Notes: generated from the sequence alone by a model not told the origin. Counted from the first letter of the stretch, positions 10,651-23,550 are shown. The stretch: DNA of 64,000 nucleotides from an uncultured Pseudomonadales bacterium (GCA_938091935.1 CALKNV010000001.1:143152-207151), one strand, 5' to 3'. Program-made: numbers and translations.

Positions 10651-10676
10651 CCCTTAATTCACAGTCGAGAATAATC

Positions 10677-11645
10677 ATGGCCAGACCTCTCCGAATTGAA
10701 TATCCGGACGCTGTTTATCACGTTTCCAATTATGGATTAGATGGTCAGCGCGTCTTCCCCTCCGCCAAGTATTACGATGCGTTCTTGGAGGGATTGGGCG
10801 AAACCTGCTCACGCCTGAATGTCGAGGTACAAGCATTTTGCCTGCTAAGGGATCAGTATCACCTGGTAATTAAAACCCCTGAAGGAAACCTGAGCCGCTT
10901 CATGCGCCAGGTTGATGGGCTGTATACGCAGAATTATCAACGCTTAAAAGGTACAGATGGCTCCCTGTTTCGAGGCCGCTATAAAGCCGTCCTCGTTCAG
11001 CCTGAGCAGTACCTGTTGCCGCTATCCCGATTTATCCACTGTAAAGTCAAGGCGAGTGATCGAGCTACCTATGCCTATAGCAGCTACACCAATTTTACCC
11101 ATAAAGCGAAACCACCGGTGTGGTTCAATCGTGATGAAACCCTTAAGCAACTCAAGGTTGCTGCGGCGAAACGCGCACTCGCCTACAAGAAATATGTAGC
11201 CGAAGGTGTGGATGAGGAGCTCGCCAGTTTTTATGGCAAGAAGAACCTGTCGTCAATCATGGGCGATGCCAAGTTCCGTAAAGCCGCCCAGCGCAAGCGC
11301 TCGGCCACTGCGGCCCGTGGCATCTCACGCGGTGCCAATGCCAAGTGGCGTCCCTCCTGCAAACAGATCATTGCCGAGGTGGCAAAGCAGTTTAAGGTAA
11401 GCGAAGCGAGTATCTATAAGGCGGCTCGAGGGCCGGGCTCGAAGAATGTACCGCGCTGGGTCGCAATGTATCTTTGCCAGGAGCTTTCTGCGGTGACTCT
11501 GCAGTCCATTGCCAAACTCTTCAAGCTGCAGCGCTATGGCACAGTCTCGACGACGGTTGGGAAGCTGAAAAAGGAATTTGAAGAAGATCCAAAACTGCTG
11601 GCAACCACTGAGCGCCTTACCAAGCGGCTCAGTAAGGGGAAATAG
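10677..11645 (+). CDS. REP-associated tyrosine transposase-like protein (Y1_Tnp family) with DnaA-C-like C-terminal region
   Basis: MARPLRIEYPDAVYHVSNYGLDGQRVF...KTPEGNLSRFMRQVDGLYTQNYQR...LFRGRYKAVLVQPEQYLLPLSRFIH; C-terminal HTH-like RPSCKQIIAEVAKQF...VPRWVAMYLCQELS...LQSIAKLFKLQRYGTVSTTVGKLKKE. Confidence 0.85.
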   Translation: MARPLRIEYPDAVYHVSNYGLDGQRVFPSAKYYDAFLEGLGETCSRLNVEVQAFCLLRDQYHLVIKTPEGNLSRFMRQVDGLYTQNYQRLKGTDGSLFRGRYKAVLVQPEQYLLPLSRFIHCKVKASDRATYAYSSYTNFTHKAKPPVWFNRDETLKQLKVAAAKRALAYKKYVAEGVDEELASFYGKKNLSSIMGDAKFRKAAQRKRSATAARGISRGANAKWRPSCKQIIAEVAKQFKVSEASIYKAARGPGSKNVPRWVAMYLCQELSAVTLQSIAKLFKLQRYGTVSTTVGKLKKEFEEDPKLLATTERLTKRLSKGK

Positions 11646-11679
11646 AGAGAAAAACCTCCAATACCCACACCGAAGACAC

Positions 11680-11710
11680 AAAAAAGCCGGCTCTGAGCCG
11701 GCTTTTTTGT
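11680..11710. terminator. Bidirectional rho-independent terminator between RAYT-like gene and rpmG
   Basis: AAAAAAGCCGGCTCTGAGCCGGCTTTTTTG. Confidence 0.88.
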
Positions 11711-11730
11711 GCGGACATGCAAACAGTCAA

Positions 11731-11886
11731 TTACTTGATCTTCGCTTCCTTATAAATCACGTGCTTGCGCACGACGGGATCGAATTTCTTGATCTCCATC
11801 TTGTCTGGCATGGTGCGTTTGTTCTTGTCGGTTGTGTAATAGTGACCAGTTTTGGCACTGGAAACTAATTTAATCTTGTCTCTCAT
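11731..11886 (-). CDS. rpmG: 50S ribosomal protein L33
   Basis: Manual translation: [51 protein letters not shown]; absent from the ORF track because it is short. Confidence 0.95.
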   Translation of the reverse strand: MRDKIKLVSSAKTGHYYTTDKNKRTMPDKMEIKKFDPVVRKHVIYKEAKIK

Positions 11887-11921
11887 GGAATACTCCTCCC
11901 GTTTTCTCGCTTTATGTCTGC

Positions 11922-12158
11922 TTAGACCTGAACGCCTTTGCGGCGGATATCAGCGAGAACAGTATCAATTCCCAGCTTGTCGATTGTGCGCATACCCTTG
12001 GTAGAGACTCGCAGTTTGACAAATCGCTTCTCCGACTCCACCCAAAACCGGTGAGTATGGAGATTCGGCGAGAACCGACGTCTGGTCTTGTTGTTTGCGT
12101 GCGATACGTTATTTCCCGTAACTGGCTTCTTGCCGGTTACCATACAAACCCTGGACAT
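11922..12158 (-). CDS. rpmB: 50S ribosomal protein L28
   Basis: [52 protein letters not shown]. Confidence 0.97.
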   Translation of the reverse strand: MSRVCMVTGKKPVTGNNVSHANNKTRRRFSPNLHTHRFWVESEKRFVKLRVSTKGMRTIDKLGIDTVLADIRRKGVQV

Positions 12159-12356
12159 GCTGCTGCCTCGTCGTGCTAATAAGTAGTGAAATTCTGATTC
12201 ATTGCCCTGTTTTTCCCGGAGGACTTTTTGAGGGCAAAAAAGAGCTGCGTTTTATACCAGAACACCCCTGCAATAGCAAGGAATCTTCTGCTGCGGGGCA
12301 GGACTCTCGGGGGCTGCGCGCTTACTAGCTTGCGCTGGGAATATAGACGCAGAGCC

Positions 12357-13034
12357 TCAATCCAGCAAATTGCGCTCTGCCAGGGAAACGACTTGCGCCT
12401 CCGCCACTACGAGATGGTCGAGCACTCTTATATCCACGGTTTGCAAGGCCGCCTGCAGGCGCCTGGTCATACCAATGTCGGCCTGGCTGGGCTCAGCCAC
12501 GCCTGAAGGGTGGTTATGGGCAAAAATCACAGCCGCTGCGTTGTAATGTAAGCAGCGTTTGACGACTTCTCTGGGATAAACCGGTGCGCCATCGATAGTG
12601 CCACGGAACAACTCCTCAATTTTGACAATATGTTGCTGATTATTGAGATAGACGCAGATAAAGGCCTCGTAGGGCCTGCCACCGTATCGGGCCTGCAAAT
12701 ACCTCTTGGCCGCTTCCGAACTGTGCAATACGTCTTTGTGTTTAATGCCCTCACACAGGTGGCGCAACATCATTTCATGTGCGGCTTCCAGTAAGGCCAC
12801 TTTGGCGGGACCTACCCCTTTGACCGCGCTGGGTAGCTCCCGGCTGTGCCGTAACACGCCTTTTATGCTCCCATACTGGGCCAACAGCTCACGCCCCAAT
12901 GCCAGAGCTGACTTATTTACTGTGCCATTCTGCAGAATGACTGCGAGCACTTCTGCATCGCTGAGCTCCGCAGCAGTTCCAGCAAGTAGTTTCTCCCGGG
13001 GACGCTCGGTTCTTGGCCACTGATTTATGGGCAT
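12357..13034 (-). CDS. radC: RadC family JAB-domain protein
   Basis: AVIFAHNHPSGVAEPSQADIGMTRRLQAALQTVDIRVLDHLVV (JAB/MPN metal motif) and UPF0758 N-terminal HhH. Confidence 0.93.
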   Translation of the reverse strand: MPINQWPRTERPREKLLAGTAAELSDAEVLAVILQNGTVNKSALALGRELLAQYGSIKGVLRHSRELPSAVKGVGPAKVALLEAAHEMMLRHLCEGIKHKDVLHSSEAAKRYLQARYGGRPYEAFICVYLNNQQHIVKIEELFRGTIDGAPVYPREVVKRCLHYNAAAVIFAHNHPSGVAEPSQADIGMTRRLQAALQTVDIRVLDHLVVAEAQVVSLAERNLLD

Positions 13035-13181
13035 ACTCGTTCCTCACCTGACAGCCATCAGCTTAGTTGAGCTTCGAAGAAACACCTATATTATGAGCAA
13101 ATTGCGCGCCGGTTTTCGACCTGCTAGTCTAGCTCTCCCGCTTCGGCCGAGCGTAGCAGTCCGCATTTTTCAAGGGTTCCC

Positions 13182-14390
13182 ATGTTAAGCCTTACTAACA
13201 AACGCATCCTGTTGGGCATTACCGGTGGCATCGCCGCCTATAAGAGTGCCGAACTCACGCGCACCCTGGTTAAGGCCGGCGCCGAGGTGAGGATCGCCAT
13301 GACGCCAGCGGCGACAGAATTTATTACCCCCCTGACAATGCAGGCCTTATCTGGCAACCGTGTCCACCTGGGTCTGCTGGATAGCGATGCCGAGGCTGCG
13401 ATGGGGCATATCGAGCTGGCGCGCTGGGCCGACCTGGTGGTCATAGCGCCGGCAACCGCCGATTTTATTGCGCGCATGGCTCATGCCCAGGCCGACGATC
13501 TGCTTACTACCCTGGTGCTGGCAAGTGTGGCGCCAATCGCTGTTGCGCCGGCGATGAATCAGGCCATGTGGGGAGATACTGGCACCCAAGCGAATATAGA
13601 ATCCCTGCGGCAGCGCGGTGTGCACGTCTGGGGGCCGGGATCCGGTGAGCAGGCCTGTGGCGACGTTGGTCTGGGCCGAATGATCGAGCCTGATGAAATC
13701 GCCACTCATTGTGCGAGCATGTTTGAAGCTGGCAAGCTTGCTGGCAAACGGTTTTTGATCACCGGCGGGCCTACCCGGGAGGCCATTGATCCAGTTCGAT
13801 TCATCAGCAATCACAGCTCCGGCAAGATGGCTTACGCGCTTGCGGCTGAGGCCGCTGCCGAAGGCGCCAAAGTTACCCTGGTAAGCGGTCCTGTGCAGCT
13901 GAGTACGCCCGAGTCGGTTGAACGCATTGATGTAGAGAGCGCCGAAGAAATGTACGCCGCGGTAATGGCGGCTGTAGCAGGCGCCGATGTGTTCATCGGC
14001 GTCGCGGCCGTCGCTGACTATCGGCCGACTGGGGTGGCAAAGGAGAAGATCAAGAAAACGGAAGAGGAGATGGTGATTAAGCTGGTGAAGAACCCAGACA
14101 TCATCAAGAGTGTCTCCGAGCACTCTGCCAGGCCGTTTGTTGCAGGCTTTGCAGCCGAAACAGAAAACATAGTGGCCAACGGCCAGGAAAAACTTGAACG
14201 CAAGCGCCTGGATCTACTGTTTGCAAACCACGCAACCGAAACTTTTAATAGCGACAGCGTCGCGGTAACCGCGCTCACAAAGAGTGGCCAGCAAGAGCTT
14301 GGCCCCGGCAACAAACACACCGTGGCACGAGCTATGCTCTATTTGATCGCTGATCAACTCAAGGCGAACTCGAAAGGGCATGCTACATAA
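13182..14390 (+). CDS. coaBC: Bifunctional phosphopantothenoylcysteine decarboxylase / phosphopantothenate-cysteine ligase CoaBC
   Basis: LLGITGGIAAYKSAEL, APAMNQAMW, ITGGPTREAIDPVRFISNHSSGKMAYALA. Confidence 0.96.
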   Translation: MLSLTNKRILLGITGGIAAYKSAELTRTLVKAGAEVRIAMTPAATEFITPLTMQALSGNRVHLGLLDSDAEAAMGHIELARWADLVVIAPATADFIARMAHAQADDLLTTLVLASVAPIAVAPAMNQAMWGDTGTQANIESLRQRGVHVWGPGSGEQACGDVGLGRMIEPDEIATHCASMFEAGKLAGKRFLITGGPTREAIDPVRFISNHSSGKMAYALAAEAAAEGAKVTLVSGPVQLSTPESVERIDVESAEEMYAAVMAAVAGADVFIGVAAVADYRPTGVAKEKIKKTEEEMVIKLVKNPDIIKSVSEHSARPFVAGFAAETENIVANGQEKLERKRLDLLFANHATETFNSDSVAVTALTKSGQQELGPGNKHTVARAMLYLIADQLKANSKGHAT

Positions 14391-14452
14391 AATGTCACCG
14401 ATTAAATTCGGGCACTAAGACCACGCGCAGGAACACAGCAGTACCGACCAAG

Positions 14453-16758
<2,306 letters not shown>

Positions 16759-16790
16759 CCTGGTCCGGATTATCTGGCGCATTACGATTT

Positions 16791-17414
16791 ATGGAAAATA
16801 CGAGCAAAATCTCTAGAAAAGACCAGATCCTGCATGCACTCGCGCGCATGTTGGAATCAGCTCCCGGTGAACGCATCACCACCGCTGCACTGGCGAAAGA
16901 AGTGGGAGTCTCTGAGGCAGCCCTCTACCGACACTTCCCCAGTAAGGCCCGAATGTTTGAGGGGCTGATCAAGTTTATTGAGGACACGCTGTTCCAACGC
17001 ATCTCCCGCATATTAAAAGAAGAATCCAGCGCCGAAATACGCTGTCACAAGATTTTGACCCTGTTGCTCACTTTTTCAGACAAGAACCCTGGCATGACGC
17101 GCCTGTTGACTGGTGACGCCCTGGCTGGTGAAACCGAGCGCCTGCGTGAGCGCATTGCCCAGTTTTTCAGTCGATTGGAAGCTCAGCTGAAACAAGTGCT
17201 GCGAGAGGCGCAGATCAGGGAAAATCTCAAGCCAGCCATTTCTGCGGCGGCGCTGGCGAATTTGCTGCTTGCCTGCTGTGAAGGGCGCCTGGTCCAGTTT
17301 GTTCGCAGCGAGTTTAACGACTCTCCGCTGGAGCACTGGGACTTGCAGTGGGGGTTTCTCAGCAGTCAGCTGCTAACGCCATTTACGACTGCAGAAACTG
17401 CATCCAACGTCTAG
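16791..17414 (+). CDS. slmA: Nucleoid occlusion factor SlmA (TetR family)
   Basis: [45 protein letters not shown]; between argB and pyrE. Confidence 0.93.
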   Translation: MENTSKISRKDQILHALARMLESAPGERITTAALAKEVGVSEAALYRHFPSKARMFEGLIKFIEDTLFQRISRILKEESSAEIRCHKILTLLLTFSDKNPGMTRLLTGDALAGETERLRERIAQFFSRLEAQLKQVLREAQIRENLKPAISAAALANLLLACCEGRLVQFVRSEFNDSPLEHWDLQWGFLSSQLLTPFTTAETASNV

Positions 17415-18058
17415 ACCCCAAACTGCTCCCGGTATTTTTCCACTGCGGGCAAATGCAGGCTCAGCGCACTATCGTCAGCCGCTTGCAGAAAGTCGATGAT
17501 GTCCTGCAGACTGATAATGTGAGCAACCTCAATACCATAGGCCTGTTCGATTTCCTGAATCGCTGAACTTGAACCAGTGCCCTTTTCTTGCCGATCCATG
17601 GCCACTGCGATACTGGCCAACTCTGCACCAGCGCCCTGAATTATTTCCACCGCTTCCCGAACCGCAGTGCCGGCCGTAATCACATCATCAATGATAAGCA
17701 CGCGGCCCTGCAGCGCTGCGCCAACAATCGAGCCCCCCTCGCCATGAGCTTTCGCCTCCTTGCGATTGAAACAGTATGGTTTGTCGATGCCGTGTTGGGT
17801 CGCCAGGGCAAGCGCGGTGGTTGCGGCAAGTGGTATGCCTTTATAGGCGGGGCCAAACAGTACGTCGTAATCTGTTTCCAGGTCAGCGATAGCTGCCGCA
17901 TAACAATTCGCCAGAAACGCGAGTTTTGAACCGGTGTTGAACAGGCCTGCGTTGAAAAAATATGGGCTGACACGCCCCGACTTCAGAGTGAACTCACCGA
18001 AGCGGAGAATGTTATTGGCGATTACAAATTCCAGAAAATCTTTCTGAAAGTCTTTCAT
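17411..18058 (-). CDS. pyrE: Orotate phosphoribosyltransferase
   Basis: [42 protein letters not shown]. Confidence 0.96.
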   Translation of the reverse strand: MKDFQKDFLEFVIANNILRFGEFTLKSGRVSPYFFNAGLFNTGSKLAFLANCYAAAIADLETDYDVLFGPAYKGIPLAATTALALATQHGIDKPYCFNRKEAKAHGEGGSIVGAALQGRVLIIDDVITAGTAVREAVEIIQGAGAELASIAVAMDRQEKGTGSSSAIQEIEQAYGIEVAHIISLQDIIDFLQAADDSALSLHLPAVEKYREQFGV

Positions 18059-18086
18059 GCTGAATTCCTAATTGATCAGGCCCAGC

Positions 18087-18812
18087 TCAGGCCAGGCTGG
18101 CTTTTTGCGCGGCAAGCAGTTGCTGGATACCTGCTTCTGCCAGCCCTACCATTGCATTGAGTTGTTCGTGAGTGAACTCACCGTCTTCGCCGGTTCCCTG
18201 CAGCTCAATAAACCCTCCGGCCTCAGTCATCACCACATTCATATCCGTTTCTGCATTCGAGTCCTCTGCATAATCAAGGTCCAGAACCGGTTGTCCTTTG
18301 TAGACACCCACTGAAATAGAAGCCACGAGTTGTCGCAACGGGCTTGTCTCCAAGTTTTTGTTTTCAAGTAGATAGGTCAATGCATCCACCAGCGCAACGC
18401 AGCCCCCGGTAATGGATGCCGTTCTGGTGCCGCCATCTGCCTGTATCACATCACAGTCAATCTTGATGGTATGTTCACCTAACGCCTTAAGGTCAACCGC
18501 GGCGCGCAGTGCACGTCCAATCAGTCGCTGAATCTCCTGGGTTCTGCCGGATTGTTTGCCGCGGGCTGCTTCTCTGTCCATGCGACTGCCAGTAGATCGG
18601 GGCAGCATGCCGTACTCGGCTGTTACCCATCCCTGGCCAGTGCCAGATAGAAATCGTGGCACAGAATTTTCGACCGAAGCTGTGCACAGCACTTTGGTAT
18701 CCCCGAACTCTACCAGCACCGAGCCCTCGGCATGTTTTGTGTAGTGTCGCGTGATTTTAACTTCGCGTAATTGGTCAGGGTTACGCTGACTCGGGCGTAT
18801 AGATTGTGACAT
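18087..18812 (-). CDS. rph: Ribonuclease PH
   Basis: [43 protein letters not shown]...[17 protein letters not shown]. Confidence 0.97.
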   Translation of the reverse strand: MSQSIRPSQRNPDQLREVKITRHYTKHAEGSVLVEFGDTKVLCTASVENSVPRFLSGTGQGWVTAEYGMLPRSTGSRMDREAARGKQSGRTQEIQRLIGRALRAAVDLKALGEHTIKIDCDVIQADGGTRTASITGGCVALVDALTYLLENKNLETSPLRQLVASISVGVYKGQPVLDLDYAEDSNAETDMNVVMTEAGGFIELQGTGEDGEFTHEQLNAMVGLAEAGIQQLLAAQKASLA

Positions 18813-18957
18813 GTGACTCGCTTGATTGAATGAGGTTTGGAAGGCCGGAATTATGCGTGAAATCCGCTGCCAAGACCATCGCTGAGACTGGCAATATCTC
18901 CTGCGCCCTCAGCCTAGTTGGGATAGAATAGGCCCTCGCAAAATCAGGGCCCAAGCA

Positions 18958-19824
18958 ATGACATCAAGCATGACTGCCTTCACCCGGCAGCAATCTGAGC
19001 AGGAGTGGGGATCCCTTACCTGGGAAATCCGTTCGGTAAATCACCGCTACCTGGAAACCAGTGTGAGATTACCCGACATCTTTCGCGGGCTCGAAAACCA
19101 GATACGAGAGCGGGTTCGCAAGAGCATGTCGCGCGGCAAGGTCGAGTGCCAGCTACGCTATAACGCGCAGGAAATTACCGGAGGCTCCATCGCCATCAAC
19201 GAGGAGCTGGTGCAGCAACTATTGCAGGCCAACAGAAACATTCAGCAGCTGCTGGGTGAACAGCGCCCGCTGAACAGCATGGAACTGCTGCGTTGGCCTG
19301 GGGTGATTGCCGAGCAGCAATTGGACAATGACACCCTCGAATCGACCGCGCTGAGTTTATTTCAGCAAGCCCTTGACGACCTCATTGCCACGCGCGAGCG
19401 CGAAGGCAATGACCTTGAAGGGTTCCTGCAACAGCGTATCGATTCCATCAGGGAGTTGGTAGCCACATTGCGAGAGAAGATGCCGGAAATTCTCAATGCG
19501 CAGCGACAATCACTGCATGACAAATTGCAGGATTTACAGGTTGAGCTCGAACCTACTCGCCTGGAGCAGGAGATTGCGCTACTGGCGCAAAAGGCCGATG
19601 TAGATGAAGAATTAGACCGACTCGATTCCCACCTCGGTGAAGTGGAGCGTGTGCTAAAGGCATCGGGACAGAAGGGCCGTCGCCTTGATTTTTTGATGCA
19701 GGAGTTAAATCGGGAAGCGAATACCCTGTCATCTAAATCCATTGTTGTAGAATCCACTCGTGGCGCGGTTGAGATGAAAGTGCTAATTGAGCAAATGCGC
19801 GAACAGATTCAGAATATTGAGTGA
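18958..19824 (+). CDS. yicC: YicC family endoribonuclease
   Basis: SMTAFTRQQSEQEWGSLTWEIRSVNHRYLETSVRLPD...KGRRLDFLMQELNREANTLSSKS. Confidence 0.93.
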   Translation: MTSSMTAFTRQQSEQEWGSLTWEIRSVNHRYLETSVRLPDIFRGLENQIRERVRKSMSRGKVECQLRYNAQEITGGSIAINEELVQQLLQANRNIQQLLGEQRPLNSMELLRWPGVIAEQQLDNDTLESTALSLFQQALDDLIATREREGNDLEGFLQQRIDSIRELVATLREKMPEILNAQRQSLHDKLQDLQVELEPTRLEQEIALLAQKADVDEELDRLDSHLGEVERVLKASGQKGRRLDFLMQELNREANTLSSKSIVVESTRGAVEMKVLIEQMREQIQNIE

Positions 19825-19828
19825 GGCC

Positions 19829-20446
19829 ATGGCGAAGGGAAAACTGATTATCGTTTCTGCTCCATCGGGTGCAGGAAAAACATCTCTGGTAGCGGCATTG
19901 GTTGCGGATGACGACAGCCTATGTGTCTCTGTGTCACATACCACTCGACCCAAACGCCCTAAGGAAGAAGATGGCGTCAACTATCACTTTACCGACGAAC
20001 AGACCTTTCTGAATATGCTGCAGGACGGTGACTTCCTCGAAAGCGCCGAGGTCTATGGCCATCGCTACGGCACATCGCAAAAGTGGGTCAACGAACAGCT
20101 GGAGAAAGGCCTGGATGTGGTGTTGGAAATTGACTGGCAGGGTGCCGCCCAGATCCGCAATCTCTATCCCGAATCCTGTTACATCTTCATCCTGCCCCCC
20201 TCTTTGGAAACTTTAACCGAGCGACTGCGTCATCGCGCGCAGGACGACGAAGCCATCATCGCCAAGCGCATGGAGGAAGCGCGAACCGTGCTCCAGCACG
20301 TGTGCGAGGCAGACTACATGGTGGTTAACGACGTGTTTGACGTCGCGCTGGCAGATATACGCGCCATCTTGCGCGCCCAGGGGCTCACTGCGACCGCGCA
20401 GCAATACAACCTGGCTGAACTGCTGACCAGCCTGACCCGGGATTAG
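19829..20446 (+). CDS. gmk: Guanylate kinase
   Basis: LIIVSAPSGAGKTSLV, VSHTTRPKRPKEEDGVNYHF; start refined from 19787. Confidence 0.96.
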   Translation: MAKGKLIIVSAPSGAGKTSLVAALVADDDSLCVSVSHTTRPKRPKEEDGVNYHFTDEQTFLNMLQDGDFLESAEVYGHRYGTSQKWVNEQLEKGLDVVLEIDWQGAAQIRNLYPESCYIFILPPSLETLTERLRHRAQDDEAIIAKRMEEARTVLQHVCEADYMVVNDVFDVALADIRAILRAQGLTATAQQYNLAELLTSLTRD

Positions 20447-20580
20447 CGAATTCCCTGAAATATATGCAATTTTGGCCGGAATTCAGTAGAATGCCCGGTC
20501 TTCAAATTTGGCGCCTTGAAACGCCGGTTTTGACCACCAATGAATAGTGTTAAGGCTGCGGCCTAAATAGGTTATCAGGT

Positions 20581-20868
20581 ATGGCAAGAATCACAGTAGA
20601 AGACTGTCTGGATAAGGTCGACAATCGCTTTGAGCTGGTTATGGTTTCCAGCAAGCGTGCGCGGCAGATTCAAACTGGCGGCAAGGATCCAATGGTTTCG
20701 GTGGATAATGACAAGCCCACCGTGATTGCATTGCGAGAAATAGCTGACGGCCACGTCACCAACGCGATCCTCATTGAGAAGCCCAGCGTCGAGCTGGAGG
20801 AAGTCGAAGAGGAAATGGCAGATGCCGTAGCTGAGCAACAGGACGACAAGCCTACCACCGAAATTTAA
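20581..20868 (+). CDS. rpoZ: RNA polymerase omega subunit
   Basis: [30 protein letters not shown]...[13 protein letters not shown]. Confidence 0.97.
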   Translation: MARITVEDCLDKVDNRFELVMVSSKRARQIQTGGKDPMVSVDNDKPTVIALREIADGHVTNAILIEKPSVELEEVEEEMADAVAEQQDDKPTTEI

Positions 20869-20895
20869 TCCCGCCATCTACCAAGGAGTCGACCC

Positions 20896-23085
20896 ATGCA
20901 AGCCGTAGTTTCTGACAGCATCGACTCTTTGGCTGGGGACCTGTCTTCTTATCTTCAGAACGACCAGGTCAACAACGTCAGACGCGCTTATTTCTATGCG
21001 GAGCAGGCCCATGATGGCCAGTTCCGTCGCAGTGGTGAGCCCTATGTTACTCATCCCCTGGCTGTTGCCGGCATTCTTTGTGAAATGCATATGGACCATC
21101 AATCACTGATGGCTGCCATGTTGCATGATGTGATCGAAGACACCGGCATTACCAAGACCGCAATCAAATCCCAGTTCGGCAACACCGTGGCCGACCTGGT
21201 AGATGGTGTCAGTAAGCTCAATAAAATTACCTTCAGCAGCCGCGCCGAAGCGCAGGCAGAAAACTTTCAGAAAATGGCCATGGCCATGGCTAAAGATCTG
21301 CGGGTGATTCTGGTGAAGATTGCTGACCGCCTGCACAACATGCGGACATTGGAAGTCCTGACTCCGGATAAGCGTCGCCGCATCGCCCGTGAGACTCTGG
21401 ACATCTATGCGCCGATTGCCAATCGCCTTGGCATGAATAATGTGCGGGTTGAATTTGAAGAGCTAGGCTTCGCCGCGCTATACCCAATGCGGGCACGGCG
21501 CATAGAAGCCGCCGTCAAACATGTGCGTGGAAACCGAAAAGAAATAGTCTCCCAGATCCAAACATCACTGGAAGCTTGCCTTGAGCGAGAAGGCTTGCCT
21601 GGACGCACCATCGGTCGCGAGAAGCACCTCTTTAGCATCTACGAGAAGATGCGAGCACAGCGCAAATCGTTTTCCGAGATCATGGATGTCTATGCGTTTC
21701 GCGTCATCGTTGATTCAGTTGACACCTGCTATCGGGTTCTGGGTGCGGTGCACAACCTTTACAAGCCGGTGCCCGGCCGCTTTAAAGACTATATTGCCAT
21801 TCCTAAAGCCAACGGCTATCAGTCATTGCATACTACCTTGTTCGGCATGCACGGCGTGCCCATCGAGATTCAGATTCGCACAGAAGAAATGGAGGCGATG
21901 GCTAACAACGGTATCGCCGCACACTGGCTTTATAAGTCCGGCGATGATCTGCCAACCAACGCCCATATGCGTGCCCGGGAATGGGTGAGCGGTTTGCTGG
22001 AGATGCAACAGCGCGCAGGTAACTCACTGGAATTCATCGAAAACGTTAAGATCGACCTGTTCCCAGATGAAATCTACGTGTTCACGCCTAAGGGTACTAT
22101 TCTTGAATTACCAGTAGGGTCTACGGCGGTAGACTTTGCCTATGCCGTACACACCGACGTTGGGAATTCCTGTGTAGCCTGTCGTATCAGTCGACGCCTG
22201 GCGCCACTGAGTGAGCCACTTCAGAGTGGACAGACAGTCGAGATCATTACCGCACCAGGCACCCAACCAAACCCGGCGTGGTTAAGCTTTGTTATTACTG
22301 GCAAGGCTCGCAGTAATATACGCCACTATCTGAAGCACCAGAAGCACTCCGAGTCCATCGCCCTTGGTCGCCGCTTGCTCAATAAAGCCCTGGCTTCATT
22401 CGGCGCACAGCTGGATTCAGTGCCCAAGGACAACCTTGAAGCGGTGCTGGCACAAACTAATCTGGAATCCGTGGATGAACTGCTAGAAGATATTGGCCTG
22501 GGCAATCGCATGTCCTACATGCTCGCCCAGCGGCTGGCAGCCAATGCTGATAAGCACAGCGAGTCCTCAGAACGCTCCTCCAGCCAGGAAGCCAGCACTC
22601 TCGCTATCCGTGGGTCAGAAGGCATAGTGATGAACTATGCCAAGTGTTGTCATCCAATCCCGGGTGACCCAATAGTCGGACACATTAGCTCGGGCAGGGG
22701 CATGGTGATTCATACTGATGATTGCAATAACATCGCAGATATCAGAGACAATCCGGAAAAGTGTGTGGAAGTAAGCTGGGATCCAAGCGTAGAAGGCGAG
22801 TTTTCCGTCGAGCTTCGAGTCGAGCTGGAAAATCAACGCGGCATAATTGCGACCCTGGCAACGTCAATCACAGGTACTGAAGCTAATATTGAAAAAATCA
22901 GTACAGTAGAACGGGATGCCAGATTCAGTATCGTGAATTTGTCCATTAATGTTAAGAATAGGGTACACCTGGCACGTGTTATGAAGCGTGTGCGTGCTCT
23001 ACCGCCCGTTTCAAAAGTAACGCGCGTGAAAAGTCGCAGGGTGCGAAAAATTATTAAGAATCCAATTGGAGCAATCGGCCACTAA
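20896..23085 (+). CDS. spoT: Bifunctional (p)ppGpp synthetase/hydrolase SpoT
   Basis: HD domain (THPLAVAGIL...MLHDVIEDT), synthetase (YEKMRAQRKSF, HTTLFG), TGS and ACT domains; rpoZ-spoT order. Confidence 0.96.
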   Translation: MQAVVSDSIDSLAGDLSSYLQNDQVNNVRRAYFYAEQAHDGQFRRSGEPYVTHPLAVAGILCEMHMDHQSLMAAMLHDVIEDTGITKTAIKSQFGNTVADLVDGVSKLNKITFSSRAEAQAENFQKMAMAMAKDLRVILVKIADRLHNMRTLEVLTPDKRRRIARETLDIYAPIANRLGMNNVRVEFEELGFAALYPMRARRIEAAVKHVRGNRKEIVSQIQTSLEACLEREGLPGRTIGREKHLFSIYEKMRAQRKSFSEIMDVYAFRVIVDSVDTCYRVLGAVHNLYKPVPGRFKDYIAIPKANGYQSLHTTLFGMHGVPIEIQIRTEEMEAMANNGIAAHWLYKSGDDLPTNAHMRAREWVSGLLEMQQRAGNSLEFIENVKIDLFPDEIYVFTPKGTILELPVGSTAVDFAYAVHTDVGNSCVACRISRRLAPLSEPLQSGQTVEIITAPGTQPNPAWLSFVITGKARSNIRHYLKHQKHSESIALGRRLLNKALASFGAQLDSVPKDNLEAVLAQTNLESVDELLEDIGLGNRMSYMLAQRLAANADKHSESSERSSSQEASTLAIRGSEGIVMNYAKCCHPIPGDPIVGHISSGRGMVIHTDDCNNIADIRDNPEKCVEVSWDPSVEGEFSVELRVELENQRGIIATLATSITGTEANIEKISTVERDARFSIVNLSINVKNRVHLARVMKRVRALPPVSKVTRVKSRRVRKIIKNPIGAIGH

Positions 23086-23468
23086 TGAGTGACAAACAAG
23101 CAATTCAAACTTCCGACGCGCCGGCCGCAATTGGCCCGTATTCTCAAGCTATTCGAAGTGGTTCCCTGCTGTTCTGTTCGGGCCAGATTCCTCTGGACCC
23201 GACTACTATGGAAATCGTTTCGCAAGATGTCGCTGATCAGGCTCATCAGGTTTTCCTCAATTTAGCAGCCGTCGCAGAAGCAGCCGGCAGTAGCCTGGAC
23301 GCCGCGGTCAAGCTCACTATTTTCCTGACCGACCTGGATGACTTTGCAGTGGTCAACGAAATCATGTCCAAGTACTTCAAGCAGCCCTATCCGGCTCGGG
23401 CCACCATTCAGGTTTCCGCCTTACCGAAGGCGGCACAGGTAGAAGTCGAAGCGATTCTGGCTCTGTAG
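23085..23468 (+). CDS. ridA: RidA family (Rid/YjgF) deaminase
   Basis: APAAIGPYSQAIRSGSLLFCSGQIPLDP...YPARATIQVSALPKAAQVEVEAIL. Confidence 0.93.
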   Translation: MSDKQAIQTSDAPAAIGPYSQAIRSGSLLFCSGQIPLDPTTMEIVSQDVADQAHQVFLNLAAVAEAAGSSLDAAVKLTIFLTDLDDFAVVNEIMSKYFKQPYPARATIQVSALPKAAQVEVEAILAL

Positions 23469-23550
23469 CACCACTGTATAAAAACCCATATACTCAGGCT
23501 AACCTGTTACGTCACTTTGCAGTGACAGCACCCGGACACGGACGTGACCG

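Noticed and set aside
13347-14123. 258-aa minus-strand ORF inside coaBC
   Set aside because: Fully antisense to a confidently identified gene; typical shadow ORF of GC-rich coding sequence. The same applies to the other antisense ORFs in the track.
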